A DNA stretch of 64,000 nt from Bdellovibrionaceae bacterium UBA2339. GTDB lineage: Bacteria > Bdellovibrionota > Bdellovibrionia > Bdellovibrionales > JAMPXM01. Where the stretch lies: the NCBI GenBank assembly GCA_002344785.1, contig DDUL01000007.1, forward strand, positions 62,001-126,000, in the 5' to 3' direction. This document shows, one piece after another, positions 24,642 through 32,740 of this stretch. How positions within the stretch are numbered: the stretch's first letter is position 1; every line of letters starts with the position of its first letter. The notes beneath the pieces are model-generated. The model was not told the DNA's origin and made no database searches. It was given only the letters and a program-made list of their open reading frames with translations. The position numbers were made by a program, and so were the translations under genes.

Positions 24642-25829
24642 TCAAGCTTCGATCAGGGCCTGAAGATCATGCGCTGATAATTGACCTTGATAGGCGTGCG
24701 CCAATTTTGACCAAGGCACGCGCGCACTCTTCCAAGCTTCATCGCCCGATTCTGTTTGCACGACACTCACAGCCGCACGCAATCGCGACATCAAGATCTC
24801 ACGCCGCGCGCGCCAAGCCTCGGGCTTCGCCAACTCATTTTCAATCTCCGCGATCATCTCCAAAGTTTCCCAGCGCGAGGCCACAGGTCCAGCCTCGCCA
24901 TGTCGCTGAGTCGCAAGCCGCACAAGAGTTTCGAGGCCCAGAAAATACGACCACGCACAGAACAACTGATAGCCGGGCCAAGCTGAAGGAATGCATTGAA
25001 TGTAGCGCCACGCGGACTCGGCATCTTGGAGAGTCGATCGTAAAACACCGGGGCGCGTGGGCACGAGAAACCGACCTTCGATTTCGTCGGTTGGCTGATC
25101 TTTGAGAATGTTCACCTTCTGAAGAAACAATCCAAATCGCCACACATCTTCAGCGGACGGAGAAAAATCCTCCTGCTCGGAGCGAAACACCCGCGTGAGC
25201 ATTTCACCCACAATTCCCGCGACAAAAAAACAGTAGCGATTCACATCACCCAAACTTCCCAGCTCAAGTGTTGGACTCGTCGCCGACGTCGGCGCGAGCG
25301 AATCGCGAAATCCGCGCATGCCCTTTTGCATCGAGCGCACGCAATCATCGATCGCAAGTCGAACTTCCGCAGGCTGCACCCACCAAAGTTCACGAAGCGC
25401 CTCAAAGTCGCGGAACAAAGTTCGTTCGCCCTCACGAAACTTATCCCAAGGCCAGTTGGCCGCAGGCGAAAGAAACGGTCGATTCGGATCATGTAGCGCG
25501 CTGAGGAAAAGCTCGTAAGCCGCGTCTTGCTCGAGCTTCGAATCCCAAGCCGTGTCTTCAATGGTGTCGAGCATTCGGCAAAGCAAGTAAGCTAAGCCGA
25601 TTGGCTCTCTCAGCTCTGGTTCAAGTCGGGCGATGCAAAACGCAAAGGAGCGACTCACGGCCTCAAGATGCAAGGGCACGCGATCGCGAATGTCCGCTAA
25701 GGGAATTGGAGAACTCCGGGATTCTTGAACTTCGTTTTCAGCTAAAGGCTTCGCGGATAAAGTCTGCGCAGGTAAGGCTTTCGTAGGTGCGTGAGCCTGC
25801 ACGGCAATTTCGGTCGGCTGCTGTCTCAT
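24642..25829 (-). CDS. Squalene/phytoene synthase-family protein
   Basis: 395 residues, longer than bacterial HpnC/HpnD (about 290) and close to eukaryote-type squalene synthases. VSRSFAFCIARL, the first Asp-rich motif RMLDTIEDT (Asp88, Glu91, Asp92) and the second motif FLQKVNILKDQPTDE are present, so head-to-head condensation of two farnesyl or geranylgeranyl diphosphates is predicted. The first 45 residues are a disordered tail. No squalene cyclase, phytoene desaturase or carotenoid gene is in the window, so the product cannot be fixed. The gene is divergent from the HiPIP gene. Copy 5 of the dispersed 12-mer is inside (complementary strand). Confidence 0.88.
   Translation of the reverse strand: MRQQPTEIAVQAHAPTKALPAQTLSAKPLAENEVQESRSSPIPLADIRDRVPLHLEAVSRSFAFCIARLEPELREPIGLAYLLCRMLDTIEDTAWDSKLEQDAAYELFLSALHDPNRPFLSPAANWPWDKFREGERTLFRDFEALRELWWVQPAEVRLAIDDCVRSMQKGMRGFRDSLAPTSATSPTLELGSLGDVNRYCFFVAGIVGEMLTRVFRSEQEDFSPSAEDVWRFGLFLQKVNILKDQPTDEIEGRFLVPTRPGVLRSTLQDAESAWRYIQCIPSAWPGYQLFCAWSYFLGLETLVRLATQRHGEAGPVASRWETLEMIAEIENELAKPEAWRARREILMSRLRAAVSVVQTESGDEAWKSARVPWSKLAHAYQGQLSAHDLQALIEA
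24876..24887 (+). repeat. Dispersed motif CGAGGCCACAGG, copy 5
   Basis: Exact 12-mer, antisense within the squalene-synthase-like gene, where it encodes Pro-Val-Ala-Ser, a third reading phase. Confidence 0.6.
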
Positions 25830-26093
25830 AGTGCCTCAATCCAAACTTTTCGACCTGTCGGGACACTCTGACCCAATTCCGGATTTGAGATCAAGACCAG
25901 CCGCACGAAAGCTGGTGATTCATCATCGTCATATTGCGAGATGGGCTTTTGTCCCCATCGAGCCCGACGTCAGCCCAAGATCCCATCTTTAGGTTCAGTA
26001 AAATCTAACGAAGATCTCAAACAACTTCACTCTCGCGGTGGACTGCAATTGAAACTCAGTTGATAATAGTCGCACGACACATCGGAGGTCAGT

Positions 26094-26462
26094 ATGTCGC
26101 AACGTCGCGAGTTTCTGAAAAAAGCAGGCTGGACAATCTTAGGCGCATGGGCCGCAGGTCGACTCACATTGAGCCCCGCCCCTGCACGCGCTTCAACTCC
26201 GCTTCCGCTCTTGAGCGAAACGGATCAGATGGCGAAGACTTTGGGTTACGTCGCCGACGCCAGCAAGGTGGACACAAAGAAGTGGACCAAGCGCGCAGGT
26301 GACGCGGGGAAAAAACAGTTTTGCTACAACTGTCTGCTGTATAAGGCCGCAGGTGATGTGAAGGCGTCCAAGCAAGGCAAGTGCACCCTCTTCCCGAAAA
26401 ACGAAGTCATGGGTCGCGGCTGGTGCAACAGCTGGGCGCAGAACCCGGCCGTTAAAGATTGA
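26094..26462 (+). CDS. High-potential iron-sulfur protein with Tat signal
   Basis: 122 residues. GGAGG is placed exactly before ATG 26094. A twin-arginine signal (SQRREFLKKAGWTILGAW) exports the folded protein. The HiPIP fold is shown by Cys77, Cys80 (FCYNCLLY), Cys97 (GKCTLF) and Cys111 (GWCNSW), which bind one [4Fe-4S]3+/2+ cluster, plus GYVADASKVD. It is a periplasmic electron carrier, for example between a bc1-type complex and a terminal oxidase or other acceptor; its partner is not in this window. Followed by a strong UUCG hairpin. Confidence 0.95.
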   Translation: MSQRREFLKKAGWTILGAWAAGRLTLSPAPARASTPLPLLSETDQMAKTLGYVADASKVDTKKWTKRAGDAGKKQFCYNCLLYKAAGDVKASKQGKCTLFPKNEVMGRGWCNSWAQNPAVKD

Positions 26463-26485
26463 AGCTCGCGATCTGGCTGTCTTTT

Positions 26486-26521
26486 TGGGCTCGACTTTCG
26501 CCCAGCGCTTCGGCGCTGGGC
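26486..26521 (+). repeat. UUCG-capped hairpin with alternative pairing after HiPIP gene
   Basis: GCCCAGCGC (26500-26508), TTCG, GCGCTGGGC (26513-26521): perfect nine-base stem with the very stable UUCG tetraloop. The same GCCCA can instead pair with TGGGC at 26486-26490, giving a mutually exclusive smaller hairpin. No T-tract follows, so it is not a standard intrinsic terminator. Confidence 0.65.
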
Positions 26522-26597
26522 CGAATGCCTTCGACCTTTGGCGATTGACCCAATTGCCAAGCTGAATTGTCCTAATCATGTGAAACAAAATCGGATC

Positions 26598-27248
26598 ATG
26601 CCTTTGCCTTTTGCCTTCGTGAGCTGGCGATCTCTCGCCATCAGTCTTTGCGCGATCGTTCTTTGCGCGATCAATCTTCACGCGACATCGGCTTGGGCCA
26701 AGCCGACGGCCGCTTCAACCAAAGCCAAAGCAACCTCGGCACAAAACGCGAAAGACCAATCCGAACCAACACACAGCGCCCTTTCGAGTCTTGATCACAA
26801 TTGTCGTCACAATCTGGTGCTGTGGGTGGATCCGGCCACCAATCTCGATTATCCCCAACGAAGCTTAGTCGAAGCCGCGGAACAAATTTTCTGCGCCGAT
26901 GAAGCTTCGGAGCGCGAGGCACTTCGCCAACTGCGTGCGCAAATCCGCCAGCGAAAACCAATTTCTTCGATCTCGAATTCTGGCGAAGCTCGACTCATGG
27001 TCGTGCCGGTGAAGTCGCAACGTCGAGGAGCGAAAGCACCACAAGTTTTGACGTTGGACTCGGCCGATGCCTTGGCGTTTGGAAATCGCGGCGAAGTTTT
27101 CTATCGACGTCACATCTATCGAATTGATCGCAAGCTCGTGGAACAAGCCTATCTCCCACTTCGCGATGAGGGAGACTTGCGCCAATCACAAGCCAATGAG
27201 CTACGCGAGCCCTCTCGGCGACCCGCTGCCCTTGATTCCGCGCCATAG
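26598..27248 (+). CDS. Exported protein of unknown function
   Basis: 216 residues from ATG 26598; this start gives a proper signal peptide (WRSLAISLCAIVLCAINLHA, cut near TSAWA). The mature protein begins with a Lys/Ala/Ser/Thr linker, then a domain with two cysteines (DHNCRHNLVLWVDP and IFCADEASEREAL) that may form a disulfide, and beta-like stretches (GEARLMVVPVKS, VFYRRHIYRIDRKL). Likely periplasmic. Not recognised. About 145 bases separate it from the next exported-protein gene on the same strand. Confidence 0.65.
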   Translation: MPLPFAFVSWRSLAISLCAIVLCAINLHATSAWAKPTAASTKAKATSAQNAKDQSEPTHSALSSLDHNCRHNLVLWVDPATNLDYPQRSLVEAAEQIFCADEASEREALRQLRAQIRQRKPISSISNSGEARLMVVPVKSQRRGAKAPQVLTLDSADALAFGNRGEVFYRRHIYRIDRKLVEQAYLPLRDEGDLRQSQANELREPSRRPAALDSAP

Positions 27249-27393
27249 CCCGCTGCGGCATTGGGGAAATGTTTTCAACCGCCTTTCGTGACATTGCTTC
27301 AGCCCCCTGAAGTGAGTTCAACCTGCCTCCAACATAAAGCACCTCACGCTCGGATGTGCTGAGCTGATGAGGTCACCCAGGGGGAGGGTCACT

Positions 27394-28176
27394 ATGGGGA
27401 AGAAGTTCAACGCAAGTCTGATGGCGGTTCTTTTGATCAGCGCAGGTGGAGCTTCGGCGGCGGAATTCGCAACCGAAGAAACTTTGCGCGCGACCGACTA
27501 CGGCTTTACGTCGCCGGTTGAAATGCAAGGCTACTTCGACATCAACGATGTCGAAATCCAAGAAGTGCCCGTGGCCCTTTCGGCCACACAGCTCGAGGCC
27601 GCAGGCGTACGTCTGGGTGGCGCAAGCGCTGATGAAGGCACGATCTTCGATGCGCTCACAGATGTGATCGTGAACTTTGACGATCCCAAGGCGTGGGCCA
27701 CGTTGGGCAATCGCTTCTGGAAATTGATCAACAACAATCAGCCTGTGGTGAACGTGCGGACGCAAACGGTGACTGTTGTCCCACAAGCGCTCGCACAAAA
27801 CTGGATGGCGATGGAAAACTGGAAGGGTCCTTACTCGCGAAGCTACACAGTTTCCGCGAAGAACCTCTACGGCATCACCGTGATCAGTCACACCTACACC
27901 GTGGCCTTCAATTATGGCGGACAAGTTAAGGGGCAAGGCGCATTCTTGGCGAACGCGACCATCATCCCCTCGGCTGTGGACGTTGCTTGGGGCTTCACCT
28001 TGAACTCTGATGTGCAGGTCGGTCAGCCGATCAACACAGGTTCTGCGGCATCGCCGACACCGGGTGTGGATCTCACCGTACAGTGGGAAATGAAATCGAT
28101 CTTGAAGGTGATCCAAGGTCGCGATCAGTTCTTCGTGCGTGGCGATGGCTCCAGCCACCACACGACACTTCGCTAA
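27394..28176 (+). CDS. Exported protein of unknown function
   Basis: 260 residues from ATG 27394, preceded by GGGGGAGGG. The signal peptide is NASLMAVLLISAGGASAAEF. The mature protein is largely beta-type with amphipathic strands (QPVVNVRTQTVTVVPQAL, SYTVSAKNLYGITVISHTYT, VAFNYGGQVKGQG); Thr/Val-rich strands and no cysteines suggest a periplasmic or surface beta protein. No family recognised, but homologues seem likely because codon use and structure are regular. It ends before a strong terminator. A one-mismatch copy of the dispersed word lies at 27594-27605. Confidence 0.75.
   Translation: MGKKFNASLMAVLLISAGGASAAEFATEETLRATDYGFTSPVEMQGYFDINDVEIQEVPVALSATQLEAAGVRLGGASADEGTIFDALTDVIVNFDDPKAWATLGNRFWKLINNNQPVVNVRTQTVTVVPQALAQNWMAMENWKGPYSRSYTVSAKNLYGITVISHTYTVAFNYGGQVKGQGAFLANATIIPSAVDVAWGFTLNSDVQVGQPINTGSAASPTPGVDLTVQWEMKSILKVIQGRDQFFVRGDGSSHHTTLR
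27594..27605 (+). repeat. Variant of dispersed motif (CGAGGCCGCAGG)
   Basis: One mismatch from the 12-mer, preceded by T as in the consensus; inside the exported-protein gene. Confidence 0.4.
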
Positions 28177-28250
28177 TTCCTCCAAAGAGTGAGCGGCGCT
28201 GGTTTGATCTTCTGGTTTGATTTTCTGGTGGCCCGCTTCAGCTCACATCG

Positions 28251-28297
28251 CGCCGCTTCGTCGCCCGAGTCTTGGGCGGAAGCGGCGTTGTTGTTTT
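28251..28297 (+). terminator. Rho-independent terminator
   Basis: CGCCGCTTC (28251-28259) pairs with GAAGCGGCG (28279-28287), and inside it CGCCC (28262-28266) pairs with GGGCG (28274-28278), followed by TTGTTGTTTT. It ends the exported-protein transcript. Confidence 0.88.
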
Positions 28298-28483
28298 GAG
28301 CCATCCCCCGCCCACCTCGGTGTTTCGCGCGCTTGAATCCTGGACCTCTGAGTCGCGACTCACGGGATAGTCGCTTGTCAAAGTTCTTTGAACTCGTGAC
28401 ACTTTTTGAGTTCACAGCTTCAAAATTCAAATCCGCTCCCGCGCTTTGGCGCGAGAGAAGTTCCGCCTGTCGAAAGGATTCAC

Positions 28484-29926
28484 ATGCGTCGCCTCATGTC
28501 TCGAATGCAAATTGGATTTTCAGGAGTCCGTAGCCTAGGCCTGATCTCGCTTGTGGGCTTAAGCATGGCGGCCGCTCCTCAAGCTCAAGCGTTTTGCGGA
28601 TTTTACGTCGCCAAAGCCGACACGCAACTTTTCAACAAGGCCTCGAAAGTCGTCTTGGTTCGCGACGGGGATCGCACCGTATTGACGATGGTGAATGACT
28701 TTAAGGGGAACATGAAAGAGTTCGCGATGGTGATTCCCGTCCCCACTGTTCTTGAGAAAGAACAAATCAATGTGGGCGACATGAAGTATGTCGATCGCAT
28801 CGACGCCTTCACAGCACCGCGATTGGTGGAATATTTCGACGACAATCCCTGCGATATGATGCTGCAAAAGCGTGAGATGATGGCCGCTCCATCCGCCGCC
28901 ATGGACATGGCCGGCGCAGGACCGCGACGTAGCGCTCAGCAACTGGGCGTGACGATCGAAGCCACCTTCACCGTCGGCGAATACGACATCATGATTCTCT
29001 CGGCGAAAGAAAGTACGGGTCTACGCAAGTGGCTCTCGCAAGAGGGCTACAAAGTGACCTCGAAAGCCGACCAAGTCCTTCAATCCTACATCGCTCAGAA
29101 CTTGAAGTTCTTTGTGGCCAAAGTGAATCTCAAGGAACAGAGCAAATCCGGTTACACGTATTTGCGTCCGATTCAGATCGCTTACGAATCGCCGCGCTTC
29201 ATGTTGCCGATTCGCCTAGGTACGGTGAATGCGGATGGCGCCCAGGATCTTTTCATCTTTGCGCTGACCAAAACCGGACGCGTTGAATCGACCAACTACC
29301 GAACGGCGAAGATTCCCTCGGATCTGGATATTCCGCTCTACGTGAAAGACAAATTCGCCGACTTTTATAAGTCGATGTTCTCTGAAGCTGTAAAGCGCGA
29401 GAGCATGAAGGCGATGATGCTCGAGTACGCTTGGGATATGGGCTGGTGCGATCCTTGCGCCGCGGATCCGCTCACGAGCGAAGAGCTGCGAAAGCTCGGC
29501 GTGTTCTGGGTCGGCGGACAAGCCGAAGTCGCCGATTCCTCGATGCCCGCTCCCCCTCCGGGCCGACGTCGCCCGATGCCGGTGTTCGTGCCCCCAGGCG
29601 GTGGCGCACAACCCGTCTACGTGACGCGTTTGCATTTACGCTACACCGGCGAATCTCATCCTGAGGATTTGGTCTTTCAGGAAACCGGCAACAAAGAAAA
29701 TTTCCAGGGCCGCTACATCATGCGCCATCCCTTCAAAGGCGAAGCGCGCTGTGAAGCCGCCAGCTCTTACTACGCCAGTCTTCCGCAGCGCTTTGACAAC
29801 GAGGCCAAGAACCTTGCTCGGATCACCGGCTGGGATATCAATCAGATTCGCAAAGACATGAAGCCGCTGCAAAACGCCGACGGCATCAAAGAAGATCAGA
29901 AGAAATGGTGGAAAAAAATCTGGTGA
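28484..29926 (+). CDS. DUF2330 domain exported protein
   Basis: 480 residues from ATG 28484 (AAAGGA six bases before). Signal peptide LGLISLVGLSMAAAPQAQAF, then FCGFYVAKADTQLFNKASKV, the hallmark of DUF2330, and VLVRDGDRTVLTMVNDFKG. The family is common in deltaproteobacteria and planctomycetes as a secreted or outer-membrane-associated protein of unknown role. Other features are a Pro-rich hinge (PAPPPGRRRPMPVFVPPGGG, about residues 355-375) and three or four cysteines, with WCDPCAADPLTS resembling a CxxC redox or metal site. It converges with lpdA, 22 bases apart. Confidence 0.9.
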   Translation: MRRLMSRMQIGFSGVRSLGLISLVGLSMAAAPQAQAFCGFYVAKADTQLFNKASKVVLVRDGDRTVLTMVNDFKGNMKEFAMVIPVPTVLEKEQINVGDMKYVDRIDAFTAPRLVEYFDDNPCDMMLQKREMMAAPSAAMDMAGAGPRRSAQQLGVTIEATFTVGEYDIMILSAKESTGLRKWLSQEGYKVTSKADQVLQSYIAQNLKFFVAKVNLKEQSKSGYTYLRPIQIAYESPRFMLPIRLGTVNADGAQDLFIFALTKTGRVESTNYRTAKIPSDLDIPLYVKDKFADFYKSMFSEAVKRESMKAMMLEYAWDMGWCDPCAADPLTSEELRKLGVFWVGGQAEVADSSMPAPPPGRRRPMPVFVPPGGGAQPVYVTRLHLRYTGESHPEDLVFQETGNKENFQGRYIMRHPFKGEARCEAASSYYASLPQRFDNEAKNLARITGWDINQIRKDMKPLQNADGIKEDQKKWWKKIW

Positions 29927-29948
29927 TCCGAATTTTGAGATCGCGCGC

Positions 29949-31367
29949 TCAACCCTGACGCGCGCGCTGATCCACCGCCAAAGCCGCCTCACGCATCACT
30001 TCGGAAAGCGTGGGGTGTCCGTGGAAGCTTCGAGCAATGTCTTCGCTCGAAGCTCCAAACTCCATCGCCACCACGGCCTCAGCAATCATATCTGAAGCTC
30101 GCGGACCAACGATGTGCACGCCTAAGACACGATCGGTTTTTTGATCCGCGATGATCTTCACCATGCCATCTGTCGAGCCGAGTGCGCGCGCTCGTCCATT
30201 GGCGATGAAGGGAAACTGGCCCACCTTGTAGGCCACGGACTCGGCTTTACATTGCTCTTCGGTCAGGCCCACACTCGCAAGCTCAGGCCAAGTGTAGATC
30301 ACCGAAGGCACGGTCTCATAATTCACGTGACCCGCGCGTCCCGCCAAGATCTCGGCGACGGCCACGCCTTCTTCTTCGGCCTTGTGAGCGAGCATCGGCC
30401 CACGAATCAAATCGCCGACGGCATAAATCCCCGGTACGTTGGTTTGGAAGTGAGCGTCGACTTCCACGACTCCACGTGAGTCACGTCGCACGCCGACCTC
30501 ATCCAAGCCCAAGCCTTCCGCGTAGGCCTTGCGACCGGCCGCCACCAAAACGACATCGCCTTTGAACTCAAGCTTCTTGCCTTGCGCATCTTCGGCCGCG
30601 ACGGTCACGCCCGAGGCGCTGGCGTGCACAGCTGACACCTTTGTGCCGAGCGAGAACTTCATGCCTTGCTTTTGAAGAATACGATGCAGCTGTTTGGCGA
30701 TCCCTTGGTCACTCGCGCCGGCAATCATGGGTGCGTACTCGATGACGGTGACCTCGGAACCCAAGCGCATCCACACGGATCCCATCTCAAGACCAATGGC
30801 GCCGCCACCGATCACCAACATGGACTTAGGAACTTTTTCGAGGGCCAAAGCTTCAGTTGATGAGATCACGCGCTGGCCATCGAATTTCGCAAACGGCAGC
30901 TCAACGGGCACGGAGCCCGCGGCGAGCACGATCTTTTTCGCCAACAGCGTTTCCTCACCGCCCGCATTGAGTTTCACACTCACTTCACCGGACTTCTTGA
31001 GCCGACCTGTGCCCTGAATCACGGTGATCTTGTTTTTCTTCATCAAGAAGGCCACGCCATCGGTGAGCCCCTTCACCACGGCGTCTTTGCGCTTCATCAT
31101 TTGCGGCAAATCCAGTTCGACTTTGCTGAGCTTCAGTCCATGTGACTCAAACTCGCCATGCGAGGCCATGGCAAAGTGCTCACTCGAATCCAACAGTGCC
31201 TTGGAGGGAATGCAGCCAACATTGAGACAAGTCCCGCCCAGTGTTGGACGCTTCTCCACAATCGCGGTCTTCAAACCAAGTTGGGCGGCGCGGATCGCGC
31301 CTGTGTATCCCGCCGGACCACCACCGATAAACACAACGTCATAAGAGTTCGAATTGGGCTGACTCAA
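29949..31367 (-). CDS. lpdA: Dihydrolipoyl dehydrogenase (E3)
   Basis: 472 residues from TTG 31367, chosen because GGAGG lies four bases before; a longer frame reaches 31409 without such a site. It reoxidises the lipoyl groups of E2 and passes electrons to NAD+. FAD motif FIGGGPAGYTGAI, redox disulfide Cys47-Cys52 (GGTCLNVGCIPSK), NAD motif VIGGGAIGLEMGSVW, and the C-terminal catalytic His-Glu in FHGHPTLSEVM are all present. Third gene of the sucA-sucB-lpdA operon (74 bases after sucB). Confidence 0.96.
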   Translation of the reverse strand: MSQPNSNSYDVVFIGGGPAGYTGAIRAAQLGLKTAIVEKRPTLGGTCLNVGCIPSKALLDSSEHFAMASHGEFESHGLKLSKVELDLPQMMKRKDAVVKGLTDGVAFLMKKNKITVIQGTGRLKKSGEVSVKLNAGGEETLLAKKIVLAAGSVPVELPFAKFDGQRVISSTEALALEKVPKSMLVIGGGAIGLEMGSVWMRLGSEVTVIEYAPMIAGASDQGIAKQLHRILQKQGMKFSLGTKVSAVHASASGVTVAAEDAQGKKLEFKGDVVLVAAGRKAYAEGLGLDEVGVRRDSRGVVEVDAHFQTNVPGIYAVGDLIRGPMLAHKAEEEGVAVAEILAGRAGHVNYETVPSVIYTWPELASVGLTEEQCKAESVAYKVGQFPFIANGRARALGSTDGMVKIIADQKTDRVLGVHIVGPRASDMIAEAVVAMEFGASSEDIARSFHGHPTLSEVMREAALAVDQRARQG

Positions 31368-31441
31368 GTTGCCTCCGCTGAACAAGACCGCGGCCGACAC
31401 GCACCCCAAGAGGATGCGGATCGCGTGGCCTTACAAATCGA

Positions 31442-32728
31442 TCAAATTCCTACCAGCAAGCGCGAAGGATCTTCCATGTTTTCTTTCACGCGAACCAAGA
31501 ACGTGACGGATTCCTTTCCGTCAATGATGCGATGATCGTAGCTCAAGGCCACATACATCATGGGTCGAATCTGAATCTCTTTCCCCTTCGGGGTGCTCAC
31601 GACAATCGGGCGTTCTTCGATCTTGTGAAGACCCAAGATTCCCGACTGCGGCGGATTGAGGATGGGCGTCGACATCAAGGAGCCGTACACGCCACCGTTT
31701 GAAATCGTGAAGGTTCCGCCTGAAAGATCATCGACAGAGATTTTTCCGTCACGAGCCTTGCCGGCGAAGTTCTTGATCGCGAGCTCGATCTCCGCAATCG
31801 ACATCTGATCCGCGTGGCGAATCACGGGAACCATCAGGCCTTTTTCCGTCCCGACGGCGATGCCGATGTTGTAGAAGTCGTTGAAGATCAAATCATGGCC
31901 ATCGATTTGCCCGTTCACTTGCGGAATTTCTTTGAGCGCCTCGATCGCGGCCTTCACGAAAAATCCCATGAAACCAAGACCGGTCCCGTATTTTTCTTTG
32001 AACTTGTCTTTGTACTTTTCGCGAATCGCCATGACGGCCGACATGTCGATCTCGTTAAACGTCGTCAAAATCGCAGCCGTGCGCTGAGCCGTCACCAGTC
32101 GTTCAGCGATTTTCTTACGAATGGTTGTCATCGGCACCCGACGTGATCCACCCGTTGCAGACTTCGCCACACTAGGCAGCACCGCGGAACCAGCTGTTGT
32201 GGCCGAGGCCGGAGCCACAGTCTGAAGACCTGCTGTCGCGCCAAGCCCCCCCACACCGCCTTGGGTTTTGGCTTGCGCTGCGAGCTCTGCATCGTGCTTG
32301 GTGATGCGGCCGTCTTTCCCCGTACCGCGAATGTCTTTGGCGTTCAGTGCGTTTTCATCCACCACGCGACGAACTGCGGGACTGAGCACTTGATCCATCG
32401 GAGCTTGCGATGCCGCAGGCGCGCGAGTGGGCGTCGGCGCTGAAGTGGTGTCGGTATTTTTGGTGGGCTGCTGAATGCCAGCAGTGGCCACACCTTCAGT
32501 GTCCACCATGGCCACGGTCGCACCGATCTTCACCACGGTGCCTTGATCCACCATGGTCGTGAGCACGCCATCGCTGGGCGCCACGACTTCGACGGACGCC
32601 TTATCGGTCTCAAGCAACAAGATGATCTCATCGCGCTTTACAAACTCACCGGACTTCTTGGTCCACTCGCCGATGGTAGCTTCGGAGATCGACTCACCCA
32701 CTGCGGGAACTTTGATTTCAGTTTTCAT
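31442..32728 (-). CDS. sucB: 2-oxoglutarate dehydrogenase E2, dihydrolipoamide succinyltransferase
   Basis: 428 residues. One lipoyl domain with Lys43 in LETDKASVEV, an Ala/Pro/Thr linker, a peripheral-subunit-binding domain (VLSPAVRRVVDENALNAKDI and GTGKDGRITKHD, about residues 110-150), then the catalytic domain ending in SYDHRIIDGKE with His399 and Asp403. Transfers the succinyl group to CoA. Lies 12 bases after sucA. The E2 could in principle serve another 2-oxoacid, but pairing with sucA fixes the role. Confidence 0.97.
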   Translation of the reverse strand: MKTEIKVPAVGESISEATIGEWTKKSGEFVKRDEIILLLETDKASVEVVAPSDGVLTTMVDQGTVVKIGATVAMVDTEGVATAGIQQPTKNTDTTSAPTPTRAPAASQAPMDQVLSPAVRRVVDENALNAKDIRGTGKDGRITKHDAELAAQAKTQGGVGGLGATAGLQTVAPASATTAGSAVLPSVAKSATGGSRRVPMTTIRKKIAERLVTAQRTAAILTTFNEIDMSAVMAIREKYKDKFKEKYGTGLGFMGFFVKAAIEALKEIPQVNGQIDGHDLIFNDFYNIGIAVGTEKGLMVPVIRHADQMSIAEIELAIKNFAGKARDGKISVDDLSGGTFTISNGGVYGSLMSTPILNPPQSGILGLHKIEERPIVVSTPKGKEIQIRPMMYVALSYDHRIIDGKESVTFLVRVKENMEDPSRLLVGI

Positions 32729-32740
32729 GACGTCATCTCC

